From assembly GCA_009869945.1 (NCBI GenBank), contig WIXG01000476.1, positions 1 through 51,790 on the forward strand: DNA of 51,790 bases, in the 5' to 3' direction. Source of the stretch: Mesaphorura yosii (Eukaryota; Arthropoda; Collembola; Poduromorpha; Tullbergiidae). Each line of letters opens with the position of its first letter. Position 1 is the stretch's first letter. Below are positions 10,112-21,629 of the stretch, in pieces. The position numbers and the translations under genes are program-made. The notes beneath the pieces were generated by a model. The model had not been told where the DNA came from and searched no databases. It saw only the letters and a list, made by a program, of their open reading frames with translations.

Positions 10112-11976
10112 GCATCGATATTCGACTGTTCTTTAAAGTTCAAATGACTCAAAGTTAGTCTATTATTATTTATACTTAATATTATTCACAAATAAATACA
10201 ATTAAGAAATACCTCACAAAGTTGACGCAAGAATTAATCGAATTTCTTTTGGAATTGTATCTAATAGGTAAAAATATTTACATCTGGAATCCATAAAAAC
10301 TAAATTTAATAAAGTTTAGGCATTTAAAAAATTTGTTGACATTGTTGAAGCAAGTAGAGATGTAAACTAATTAAAATAATCTAACTACACAATGCGTGCT
10401 ACAACCTAAAATTGAGTTTAAGTACAAGTTCTCAAATAATTCTCCCATTTATTTGAATGCAACGAATAGATTTCAATTTCGAATCCTGTGTGGACTTCCT
10501 TAATGGCTTCTTTGTTCCAACCGCAAAACATGAACACTGCGACCCTGCTCATTTTTAGACAATGGCAAAAGTCTCTGTGTGAATATTACATTTAATCTTG
10601 CTTGTATTTATACTGCTTAATTCTTTAAGTGCTGACAAATGCAAGACAATCGACACAAAGACAATGCGACCGATGACTCATTCTTCAAGCCCTTCTTGGC
10701 AAAAGAGATCCTGAACCCTTTGTACTATTTTAATCATAGACATCGCGATAAAATCAAGATTCGTTTTTACCAGTGAAACCGTGGTTAATTTAATCGGGCG
10801 CTTTTCCTAAAACTCTGGTGACTCTGATAAAGTAGTTTGGAATTACAAATGTGACCTGAATTCATAAGGCATAGAATTTGGAAGAAATCATTCAACCTGA
10901 GCATTTCAGCGAATTTGTTTGCGTCAGGATATCTCTTCAGTTATGACTCAGTCCGATGCTGCTGTGACGCTTTATTCATTAGCAAAGCAATAAATTATTC
11001 CCATTTTTGAAAAACACAAGCTGAATTTTGTCTAAACTCATGCCGCATAAAAAAAACAATCTTAGAATAATAATTGTAATCTGTGAAGGTTCAACTTCTT
11101 GAATGAATTTAGCTCTGGTGCTCCGCAAGATTCCAGGCATGCGTGATAAAGCCAGCCTGTCGTGAAAACATCACTTGAAATTGAAACTTGGTGGCCCTTG
11201 GCCCTTCATTTCTTATCATTTCGAGGGTAAACAATGTGAAGGAAATTTATGCACAGACAGAAATATAACTTTTAATTCTAACTAGACATAAAAACAAAAG
11301 TTACAGAAATGTCAAACAAGGGCTTGACAGTACGGAAAAAATATATAATGGAATAATAAAATCATTAAAATGAGATCCGTCATTCCACGTTAGCGTTTAG
11401 TTTTGCTGTTGCCTCAAATCCGGAGAGGTGAAAGACGGCTGGGTTTTCACCTGGTTCACTTTTCACCTAATCTTTTCCAAAGTACCAATTACTAAATGAG
11501 GTCATTGTGGTAAAGTAACTTGATTTGTGACACCGCATCTTTCTCTTTGTCACATCATCACACGCATGAAGCCGTCAACATCATAAGGAAGTAACTACAA
11601 AGTCATTACCGACTTTTACTAGAAGAAAGACGTAAGACACGTCAAGGACGTCCGGGTCTACATGCACATGTACGGTACCAACCCTAGAGTGCTCCGTTAC
11701 TCTTCGGTCAATGTAATTCGTCGCATGCCGTTATTATGCAACAACATTTGAGTACGATTTCAGCTGTTTTCAACCACTGAAGGCCGAATCTTTAAAACTC
11801 AAACGTGGTGCACGGAACATTCCGTATTGGAGAAATTGCGTGCAGTATTTATTTATTTTATTTATTAACCGACCAGATAAAAAGAAGCCCGCCCTGAAAT
11901 CGTAATGCTATTTAAGTAATCACACCACAAATAAAAAGTACATTTAAGAAGGTTGTTAACGATTTGTCTGTGCAAA
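10112..11976. other. 1.9 kb intergenic region, no gene seen
   Basis: No coding frame of note and no RNA gene or tandem repeat recognised. It lies upstream of both the minus-strand receptor relic and the plus-strand dehydrogenase, so it should contain their promoters. Base composition is AT-rich throughout, with no CpG-like change. Confidence 0.4.
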
Positions 11977-13324
11977 ATGTCGGTTCCAAGACTTATCTGT
12001 GTTCGTGCAAAACCGTCAGTGGTACACACTGTAGGAGTCAGATGCAAATCAAGTAGGCCATTACAATTAAACATTTAGCATAGTAATTAGTTGACCATTC
12101 AATTGATGAATGACTCATTGCAGCCTCTCCGCCGACCTCGCTCGGTTTCATCGGGCTGGGCAACATGGGCAGCAACATGGCCATGAATCTCGTCAAGAAG
12201 GGCCACTCTTTGACCATTTACGACGTGCAATCCGCGGCAGCTGCGAAACTGGAGAAGCTGGGCGTCAAAATTGCCACTAGTCCCGCAGAACTGTCCTCAA
12301 AATGTGATTGCGTAATTACTATGCTACCAGCTAGTCAACACGTTCGTTCTGTGTACACGACCGCCGATGGAATTCTCGAGTACGATCATTGACGTGTCAT
12401 TTAACGATGGAAACCTGTTTTAAAGTATAGCATATTTATTCCATGCACTCAAATTTGCAGGGGCGTCAAACCAGGCACATTATTAATCGACAGCAGTACA
12501 ATAGATCCCGATGTATCGAAAGAAATGTCGGTCCTCGCAAAAATTAAGAGCTCCGTGTACTTGGATGCGCCCGTCTCTGGAGGCGTGGGGGCGGCTAAGG
12601 CCGGTAGCCTCACATTCATGGTAGGCGACAAAACACAGAAGTCTTCCACATCCTCTCGAATGATCTTATCTTGGATTCTAAAATGCAGGTTGGTGGACCA
12701 CCGGCCCAGTTCAAGGAAATCGAACCAATACTTCTGAAAATGGGTGCGAAAGTGGTGCACTGTGGAGAGGCCGGAAGTGGGCAAGCTGCAAAAATCTGTA
12801 ACAAGTAAACTTTTATCTTATCTGCAACGCAGCAGTTGGGAAGCAGTCCAAAGTTACAGAAACTGTTTGTATGTTATGAAGCATGCTTCTGGGCATATCC
12901 ATGATTGGGACGGCCGAAACCATGAATTTAGGTGTGAAAATGGGTCTGGATCCTAAGCTGCTCGCGAGCATACTGAACTCCAGCTCTGGCAGGTGCTGGT
13001 CAAGTGAACTTTACAACCCGTGCCCTGGAGTTTTACCAAATTCGCCAGCTTGTAATAATTACGAGGTAAAACGCACTTGTGCTTTGTCCTTTAAACAGTT
13101 CTAAATGACGAGCTTTGATGCAGGGCGGCTTCGGAACCTTTTTAATGACAAAGGACTTGGGACTGGCACAGAACGCCTCGCAGAGTGTAGCCTGTCCTAC
13201 TCCGATGGGAGCTCTGGCAAATCAAATCTACCGAATGATGTGCAGTCAAGGCTTTTCCAATAAAGACTTCTCAAGTGTATTTCAATTTCTTCAAGAGACC
13301 GACGCAGATAGGAAGCAAAAGTAG
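11977..13324 (+). CDS. 3-hydroxyisobutyrate dehydrogenase, mitochondrial, six exons
   Basis: Oxidises 3-hydroxyisobutyrate to methylmalonate semialdehyde with NAD+ in mitochondrial valine breakdown. Exons 11977-12052, 12124-12379, 12461-12620, 12689-12804, 12882-13065 and 13124-13324 splice cleanly to 330 residues, the normal size. The first exon encodes an Arg/Ser-rich, acid-free presequence ([16 protein letters not shown]), consistent with mitochondrial import. The Rossmann motif [13 protein letters not shown] follows directly. Further landmarks are [28 protein letters not shown], the catalytic Lys199 in [18 protein letters not shown] and [19 protein letters not shown]. The donor at 12380 (CTCGA|GTACGA) was chosen because it restores [15 protein letters not shown] without a stop. 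The gene ends tail-to-tail with Lunapark, 131 bp between stops. Confidence 0.96.
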
Positions 13325-13410
13325 AATCTGTTAACAAACTCCACAGAAACCATACTACACATAAAATAATGCTAATGGAGTTTAAGCTTTGAGTCTCGCA
13401 AACAATGGTA

Positions 13411-13420
13411 AATAAATAAA
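13411..13420 (+). terminator. poly(A) signal of the dehydrogenase gene
   Basis: Overlapping AATAAATAAA lies 87 bases after the dehydrogenase stop, and the Lunapark stop codon on the other strand is only 36 bases further. The two 3' untranslated regions probably overlap. Confidence 0.6.
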
Positions 13421-13455
13421 GAGTATATTCTTCTATTCAAATGCAGACGAAATGG

Positions 13456-15324
13456 TTAGCTCTCATTTTCACTTCTTTCTTGCAAATCGCTTTCGCGTGA
13501 CGGCTCTTCACGTTCTTCGATGTTCGTGTCTGCGACTTCATTTGTATCACATTTACTTCCTTCTTGTAGAGAATTGTTAATTTCTGCGGTTTCGGTTCTT
13601 CTGCCGCCTTCTTCCTTCGGCTTCTTGGAAGAGTCTGCTTCACTGAGCGAGATGACGGAAGCTGGTGAGCCAAATTCAGCTGATTGATCAAAAGATCTTG
13701 ACTTCGACGCGGCTTCATCATTATGATCATCGGGTACGCCCTCCGAATTTCTTGGCGAGTCTACCAGAGTAACGATTGGATTGCCTTCGGTGTCCGATTC
13801 CACGCCTTCAGATTTCCTCTTAGAGCTGGCGTCGGCCGATCCGCGTCGACTTCCACCGGTACTCCCATCATCACTCACTGTGCTGGTGTCAGATTTTCCA
13901 GTGGAAGGTGACTGCTCCATTTCTTCGATGAGAACTTGATTCACAGGCAGTTTAGGCGCGGTTGGGCGAACTTCTTTTGGTGGATTGAACTGATGACAAA
14001 ACACACACCGGTATCCTGGAAGCAAAATTCATAGTTATTGAGTCAGGTATTGCTACTTGTGAAAAGCTCCACAATTGAATTGGCGGGACAAAGAATACCT
14101 GTGTACGGAAAATCTTCGGGAGTGGCTAGTCCATTATGTGTAGCACAATATCGGCAAATCAGGGCATATCGATTTGCCGCTCCGTCTCCAACTACATAAT
14201 CAACTATCTTATCCATCCAGCCCGAACCTCTGTTATGCATCGTAGGATTCGTTGGTGGCAATGGTAGCATATACGTCGGCATTTGACTAGATGGCCCTAC
14301 AAAAGTTAAACAGTACATACTCATTTATTTACTCACGATATTGCACAGAAAGTGGAAAGGTCGTAGGTTACCTCTGTGAGCTGAACCCGGCGCCCCCATT
14401 ATACTCAGCTGAGGGCGGCCATACTGAAAGGCATTTGTGGGTTGTCTTAAATACTGTCCGGGCCCTGACTGCATTGGTCTTGTAACAGGAGACTGTAAAT
14501 TCGGCCTCGTGTATCCTCCTCTGAGTGGAGTTGATGTATTGAATTGCTGTCTCCGACGTAAATCTTGAAGATTTCCTGGCGTGCTTAATCCAGGCAAGGG
14601 AGACATACTGTTATTCTTTTCTTGATCAGCTAAGTATTTTGGGAGCAATTCCTTAGGCGCATATTTTTCCAATATTTCCTTGGCCACTTTGAAGGTTTCG
14701 TTTTCCATCACGTCTTCCAGAATTCGTTCTCTTTCCTTCCTGAGCTCGCCATAATTCTCGCGATTATTGGAGATCTTGTTTTGGAAGTACCAACTGGTAG
14801 CTTTCTTCACTAAAAACATTCTGTTGGGAAACATTGCTTGGTTAGCCAAATCAATCCATAGTAATTGTAATATTGAACTACTGTTACGTCTTGAGCTTAC
14901 AAGAGTGGAAACACAATTAAGGGCAAGAAGTACAAGATTGACTCCTTCCATGGCTGTCCACGTGGTGCCCAAAAATACAACCCAATGGCAAAGATGACAT
15001 AAAGAAAGGCCGAGTAAACCCATATTTTGCCGATAATTCTTTTCTGTTTCAACTCCGTGTCAATCTGAAATCTGGCAATTCCTCGAAGCTCCTGCAACGA
15101 TGCATTGAAACAATGTGTGATAAGTTGAGCAATTTAAGTGCAGTACCTGAATTTAGTCAAAATAACCTTACCTTCTCAATTTCCTCGAGCCTCTCCTTCG
15201 GGGTATCTTTCTTAGCCTGCAAGGATTTTAGTGATCACAATCTAACTTACTGAGGAAATGGGATAACTCCAACACACATGCAGTGCAATGTACTTACCCT
15301 GAACTTTGATAAGATGACCCCCAT
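13456..15324 (-). CDS. Lunapark, ER three-way-junction protein, six exons
   Basis: Lunapark stabilises three-way junctions of the tubular endoplasmic reticulum. Exons in transcript order are 15324-15298, 15216-15172, 15091-14901, 14820-14372, 14296-14099 and 14015-13456, giving 489 residues. The protein starts MGVILSKFRAKKDTPKERL (the Gly2 context fits N-myristoylation) and continues as a coiled-coil-like basic segment. Two hydrophobic hairpin segments follow (about 46-66 and 75-92), then RKERERILEDVMENETFKVA, a proline-rich stretch, and the conserved block WMDKIVDYVVGDGAANRYA. The family zinc ribbon is intact: Cys285-x2-Cys288 and Cys307-x2-Cys310. The last 160 residues are acidic and Ser/Glu-rich with no fold apparent. 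It converges on the dehydrogenase gene and is divergent from the VPS3-like gene across 979 bp. Confidence 0.96.
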
Positions 15325-16303
15325 GACGCTGATTCATGAGTCACTTGAACTCAAACCCTCATGAGAGATGTACGGGATGTTTTAACTAGAATTTCGAATC
15401 AAATTCACTTGATCACGATCACTGATCACTTAAGAATGATTGGAAGGTAACACTGGTGCTCCTAGCGAAAATTTCGCGACTAAATTGGATTTATGCTACA
15501 AAAAGGTGTGGAGTTAAATTAATGAACTACGTGTCAATTTACGAGTGACCAGCACAAGCACACAACTACCTTTCGTGTTCGTCGTCACAACTGCGAATAA
15601 ACATCACGTACTAAATGGCATTGAATTGCAAAAAATTTAGGTTCATGATGCCAAGAAATGAGATTTTTTGTGGTGGTGGTGAAATAAAGCGAGATGATCT
15701 TCTAAAAATAGTCAGACATGCAATATTCCGCGTTAGCTAATGATTAGATCACTCTTTCCTCTTTAACAAATCTTCCTCATGCAGTAATTTATAATCCCGC
15801 TCAGTTCCTTCCAATTCAGTTATTCCAACTCGAGAATAACAACTACAATGTACGCAACATTCAATTAACTTGACGTTCGGTGACTTGGTGTCTCACCTTT
15901 TCTAATGTTAAACTCTTGGCTTTTAACACTATCTATTTACTAATTGACACTGACAGTTGTTGTATTATGCGTCCCGTACCACTCGACTTCACTTTGCTTG
16001 CCAAATTCATTGGTTTTATGCTTTGTTGATGGTTTGGCAAGAAATAAACGTACGCACTGCATCGAGTGGGATGTTGGACTCGTTTTAATCTTGACATTTA
16101 CCGGGAACGGCACGATAGATGTTACGAATAATAAATCATGAGGTTAGCTTTATAAAATTGAGTGCCTCCTTCGTAATTATTAGTCTAGTTTAATTTCTAC
16201 ACATTTACTCAAAGCGGTTAGAATAGAACTTCGTCTAGGCTTGTGGGCTTGGTTTGACAACTGACAAAGCGGTGGTCCAATACGGACAGTGGTCATTTTG
16301 AAA
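15325..16303. promoter_or_regulatory. divergent intergenic region, Lunapark / VPS3-like
   Basis: 979 bases separate the two outward-facing start codons. It must contain both promoters or one shared bidirectional promoter. The frame at 15944-16141 has no family match and is treated as non-coding. No TATA box is convincingly placed. Confidence 0.5.
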
Positions 16304-19300
16304 ATGGATAAGCAATCAGTTAAAGTATACGAGCCTGAGTTGGTGATTGAACTAACGCCAAGTGCGGCATCACCGGCCCAGACGAAGGTAACTTAATTCT
16401 TTTTCCTAAAAATGGATTAGACTTCGTTGACACCAAAAATTAGGCGTTGTCTCAATCTCAAATTCATATGAATAGATAACTTGCGTGGAGTGCTGTGGAA
16501 GTCGCATGTTCGTTGGGACACTTGCAGGGTAAGTTTAAGTGTGTCATCTTGAAATTGCAAGGAAATTGTAAGACAAAATCAATGAATTCTTTAGGATGCT
16601 GATTGAATACTTTGTCATTGACGACGGCGGCCGCTCGCAATACAACAAAGTTCGAGAAATTGCACCTCAACGGGTGAGGGTTCATTCAATTTTGATCGAT
16701 CCTACCGAGAAGCGTCCGTTCGCTAACTCAAATTCTCAACTTCGCTTTGTAGGGCCAGCCAATACTCCTCATACGCGCAGCTTCAGCTTTAGAGAGTCTG
16801 ATAATACTGTCTGGAAACATGCTGGCTCTCTTTGACAGTCAGTCTTTAGAATTAAAAGGAAGCAATGGCGTTGGAAATGTGACTGCGGTTTCAATCGATG
16901 AGAATCCGGTAGTTGGTGACCCATTTGTAGTTGTGGTAAGTTGCCATACTTTAGAATTCGTGTTGACTCTGGGCGCTATCATTAGTCATCATTAAAATCT
17001 TTTGCAGTTTTGCTTTAGCCGGAAGAATTCCATTCACTTGGCACAAGCCACGGAGAAAGGCTTCAATCTTACCAAAGAAATTAACGTCGGATCGTTTGCA
17101 ATGAATCTGTGCATGGAATCTGGTCTGATTTGCGCCGCGCTTGCAAACGGCTACTACATTATGATAAACAGTCAGACTCATGCCAAGCCCATTCAGCTAT
17201 GCATGTATGACCCTCGGGAAAAGCCAAGGGTCGCTCACGTTAATAAAGTGAGTAATAATTTTTGGTAACGAAATTAGTAGCGCCCAGTCAATGCATTAGT
17301 CTTGACTTTCCAGGAAGAATTTTTGGTTCTTGGTCCAGGAAGTTTGGGCGTTTTCGTCACAAAAGAAGGCACATCGGAACGGCCTCCCATTTCATGGCCA
17401 CGCCAAATACACCAAATCACTGTGCACAATTACATGAACGTAGTTGCGTTAGGGGAGGATAGCATATTTGTTCATAGGTAATAATAATCTCAGGTGCTTT
17501 TATAACATGCAATCCTAATTCATAAAGGCTTTTTGAAATTGCAGCTTAATCGATTACCAAACTTGTCACACAATTCCAGTCAACGGTGTCCGCTGCCTTT
17601 CACTAACCGAAGGGAATTTGTACTGCGGAACATTGAAAAGTCTGTACAGGTTGAAGCCAGTTTCAGTCAGCAAACAAGTTGAGGTACAATAATGGAGTAT
17701 TGAAACAGCGCCTCTCGGAGCTTCCTTAAATGACCGTCACCATTAACTCTTTACAGGAACTGCTTGACGTAGATGAAGTAGCAAAAGCCTTCAATCTCCT
17801 CGAAATATCCAGCTTAAGAAAAGAGGAGCAAATTGCTCTTAAAAAGCAAATTCACCGGAAAGCAGTATTTATTCATCTGGCGAACTTCAATTTTGAGGCT
17901 GCGGAAAATTCAATCCAAGAGAGTAATTTTGACCTTCGTGAAGTGAGTTACTGCGCTGCATTAAACTTAAATGCCGCCGTAGTAAATGTTGTAATATTAA
18001 TCTCTGTTTAGATTGTCTGTCTATTTCCAAATATATTACCAACTTCCTCTACGTTTACGAGAAGCCTTCCACCACTCCACAATTACAGCGATGTCACTGC
18101 TGTAAGTCCTATTTCAATTATCAAGCCAGTCAAGATAAGTTAATCACTTTTTCCATTTTTTAGCTCTGTAAAGGCGACTACAAGAAGTTGGAGGAGTTGA
18201 GCACTTTCGTGCTATTTCTACTCAAAGACAATGAATCAACTCCAAATTCCAAAGTAAGAGATTCTCTACCGAATTTTCGTGGAATCACAATTTGGAAGTG
18301 CTTGTTTTTTCTTAGGATCTCGCTACGGCATTGGTGAAATTAGCGTCACAATTCGATCGCACACATTCTTTCAGTCAAGTGCTTGGCACAATCAATCAAC
18401 TAAATATTGAGAGGCAGGATGTCCAGGAATGGTTGGAGAAGAGAAACTTTTTCAATTCTTCGGCAATGATTTTCAGACAGTTTGGTGAAATAAGCAAAGC
18501 TTTAGACATTTGGATGGACATTCTTGAAAAGAAAATCCCGTGCGCCGACGGTGATGAATTTACTGGGGCTCAAATCATAATTGACACTTTAGTAGAGTAA
18601 GTTCGAAGACTGGATGATCGCGCCTGAGGAAAGGCTGCATTAATTTTGACCTTTTTCTCCAATTTGCAGTTTGGACGACCATAACATAGTTTGGCCGTAC
18701 TTTGACAAGCTCATGTCCATCTACGATCCAGTTCACTCCGTGGATATCTTCAAACGAAAGCCAATATCTTCTAGCTTCCCTCCGATCAAGGTCGCGGAGA
18801 GGTTAAAGAAATGGCCCGACATTTGCATCGTCTATTTGGAAGACTGTGTTACAGTGAAGGATATTCAGGATGAAGACTGTCACACCTACCTTGCTGTCTT
18901 ATACATCGACCGTATTTTATCAAGTTCCGATGCAGAGTATCAGAAGAAGCTTCGAGAAACACTTCGACAATTCCTAATCAATTCCAACTTTTTAAAGATC
19001 CAATTCCTAATTGGAAAACTACAAAATACGGCATTGAAATTTGAACAAGCTATCCTTCATGGAAAGGTTGGTTGGTGATCGAGGCACTTTTAAGTTTTAT
19101 TTTTAAGAATCACAACTGTCAGGGTGTTTTTCATTGTTTTAGGCTGGTGATCATTCCCCTGCATTAACTGTCTTTACGAAAGAGCTGAAAGATCACAAAA
19201 TGGCAAGAGAATATTGCTCGAAATTGAAGAATCCGCAAGATCGAAAACGTGCATTCATTGATCTTTTTAAAATCTACTTAAATACCCCGGGGTAATTAAT

Positions 19301-19764
19301 GAATGAATTAATTAGAAGGTTCAAATCAAGGCATTTAAATTTTTGCATTGAACAGAGATCTGGAGAGCCCAGAAATCGTAGTGAATTTACTCTGCGATTT
19401 CGGAGAGGAATTCAACTTGCAACTTGTCCTTCTGATGCTGCCTGATGACTGGTCACTAGATGCGATCTCAAACGTGCTGAGAAGAGCCATCAGAAATTCA
19501 GTTCACAAAGTAAGCGATTTGAACTTCAGTGCTGTTTTCTTGTGAATTTACGAATTCTTAATTTTGAATTAGAAACGAAACGCCCAGCTACTGCTTGCAC
19601 TATCGAAGAGAGTCCATGTGGATACGCTGATGGAGGATCACCATTTAAACGAAGGCCATGCACTCGAGGGCGAAAGTCGTTGTTCTGTGTGTTCGAGAAG
19701 TTTTGACTTAATCGATCCAATCTTCTGTGAAGATGGTTACATCATGCATGAGAAATGCAAGTAG
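16304..19764 (+). CDS. TGFBRAP1/VPS3-type CORVET tethering subunit, fifteen exons
   Basis: Homologue of TGF-beta-receptor-associated protein 1 (Vps3 in yeast), the Rab5-binding subunit of the CORVET complex that tethers early endosomes. Exons: 16304-16387, 16476-16528, 16595-16673, 16753-16935, 17008-17247, 17314-17477, 17545-17683, 17757-17942, 18012-18101, 18164-18253, 18316-18596, 18670-19066, 19143-19291, 19356-19509 and 19573-19764, encoding 826 residues. The N-terminal citron-homology beta-propeller begins ITCVECCGSRMFVGTLAG and includes LIRAASALESLIILSGN and ENPVVGDPF. The helical clathrin-repeat region has LFPNILPTSSTFTRSLPPLH and HTYLAVLYIDRIL. The C terminus is a RING-like Cys cluster (CSVCSRSFDLIDPIFC, then HEKC). 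Several of these blocks are conserved with human TGFBRAP1, which distinguishes it from VPS39. Introns are 52-90 bp. Confidence 0.95.
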
Positions 19765-19893
19765 TCAGTCCGCTTAGATTATTGCTTGTTTATTGATTTA
19801 ATTTGTTACGTAGTCATTTTTCTTGCGCTATTTTAAGAAGTGACTATTATTGACCTTACGAAGGTGGAACGTATAAGTTGCTTTTTATGGCGA

Positions 19894-19899
19894 AATAAA
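19894..19899 (+). terminator. poly(A) signal of the VPS3-like gene
   Basis: AATAAA 130 bases after the stop codon and about 87 bases before the convergent CDK5 stop codon. The two 3' ends are packed into 221 bases. Confidence 0.55.
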
Positions 19900-19985
19900 A
19901 AAACGACTGAAATGACACATTTTATAACTGAAACGATTACTCTAAACTAATGTGTGCGTATTCTTTAAGCTTAAAAAAGACTAGA

Positions 19986-21186
19986 TTAGACCAAGTTTCG
20001 AATAGATGGGTTTAAATCATTGAAATAAGGATGGGCCATTGATTCTTCTGACGTTAGGCGACAATTTGGATTGCATACGAGGAGTCGTTGCAGTAAGTCT
20101 CGGCCTTTGTTACTCATTTTGGGCACAACCTGAGACCACGAAGGCGCGGAGTGATAGATTGGAAATGGTTTGTAGTCGGGGAGTTGAGTGTGCCCTGGCC
20201 AACTTTCCTCCGAAGGAGTGCCCAACAGCTTGAAAATCCTCTTCAATTGATCATCCACGTCACTTCCAGGAAATAATGGCCTTCCAGCATTTGAAAGCTC
20301 CGCAAAGATGCATCCAGCACTCCACATGTCAATGCTGGTATTGTACAGCTTTGCGCCGAATAGTACGTCTAAATGTCAATGAAAGGTCATGATGTTCCAA
20401 TCAATGGCTGAGGGCACCATAATGTTACCTGGAGGGCGATACCAGAGCGTCACAACTTCAGCAGAGTAGCATTTTACAGGAACGCCAAAGGCGCGCGCCA
20501 ACCCGAAGTCTGCTAGCTTCAGTTCGCCATTCTTATTAATCAATAGATTCTGAGGTTTGAGATCCCTGCCCAGATATTTCGAAATTAGTATGAAAGGACC
20601 AAAGGACGCCGGGAGGGAAGCTTTTTGTCGCAGTTTTAAACGCACGCAATTGACCAACCTGTGGAGAACATTATGACCGTGGCAGAATGCCAGACCTCTC
20701 AGGAGCTGGAACAGGAATGACTTGACAACATCTGGATCGATGTCTCCGTTGAGCGAATCGAAATATTTCTTGAGATCTTGGTCACAGTGCTCGAAAACAA
20801 GGGTGAGTTTCTTATCTGAGTGTAAAATGTCATACAGGCGAACAATATTGCGGTGTCGGAGCTCCTTCAGCAGGCAGATCTCACGGAGAGCCGAGGACGG
20901 GACACCCTGATTAAAACATTAAACATCAAGAGTGTAAAGCCCAATACTGACTAAATGGCATGTTTAATTGTAAATTGTGCACCTCGTCCTCATCGTCCAG
21001 CCGAACTCTCTTGAGTGCGACGATTTCCATCGTCTCCCTGTTCTTCGCCTTGAACACCGTTCCATAAGTTCCTTTTGTAAAATGAAACCAGACAAGAGCT
21101 TATATTAATAGGTGAGTTTTTTGCGGTTGTTACCAATCCTTCAGCTTACCCTCGCCGATCTTTTCTAACTTCTCGTACTTCTGCAT
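19986..21186 (-). CDS. cyclin-dependent kinase 5
   Basis: Proline-directed Ser/Thr kinase activated by p35-type partners, acting in neurons. Exons in transcript order are 21186-21150, 21071-20983, 20906-20659, 20565-20429 and 20368-19986, encoding 297 residues (vertebrate CDK5 has 292). All key positions match in number as well as identity: GEGTYG with Tyr15, Lys33 in VALKR, the CDK5-type PSSALRE helix, catalytic Asp126 in HRDLKPQN, Asp144 in DFG and activation-loop Ser159 in [21 protein letters not shown] and a Ser in place of the activating Thr identify CDK5 rather than CDK1/2. The C-terminal lobe has [11 protein letters not shown] and [12 protein letters not shown]. The only unusual part is a few extra C-terminal residues (NPSIRNLV). 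It shares a short upstream region with BAP60 on the other strand. Confidence 0.97.
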
Positions 21187-21629
21187 GGTGGTGAGAATCC
21201 GCTCAGAACCGTTTACTAATCAACGTCAGTTAGTTTTGAATCTGGAGTCCCATTTTACAATCAGACGGTATCCGCATCCATCCAGAAGCAGGTATTGATC
21301 GATTTTCGCTTGAAACCGTTCACTCGCGCACTCGTGCGCATTTTCGATGCTCTGTCAAAGAGTCGCAAGAATATCTCGGCTTGTGGTGCTACGCTTACGT
21401 TACAACATTAAACCATCACGAAACGCCAAGAGCTTCTGCTTTGGCTTCGCTTATTACGGTAGCATCAAAAAAGGCTCGCGGCTTTGAAAGAAGGCTTCTT
21501 GAGCTCGCTCCGGGTTCGGACCTCGGAATCACGAACGGTGAAACTTCTAATTGTAATTATAACTGCTTATATATTGCTATTTAACAAATTGCTCCGTGCA
21601 GTGTAGGATTAAGTGGATTAAGTTGACTT
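21187..21629. promoter_or_regulatory. bidirectional promoter region, CDK5 / BAP60
   Basis: Only 443 bases separate the divergent start codons of CDK5 (minus) and BAP60 (plus), so promoters and 5' untranslated regions of both must lie here. The frame at 21381-21584 has no family match. No TATA-like element stands out, as expected for housekeeping genes. Confidence 0.6.

Noticed and set aside
12381..12394. Premature stop in the dehydrogenase after ILEYDH
   Set aside because: The donor at 12380 removes it and gives the conserved [15 protein letters not shown] junction, so the stop is intronic.
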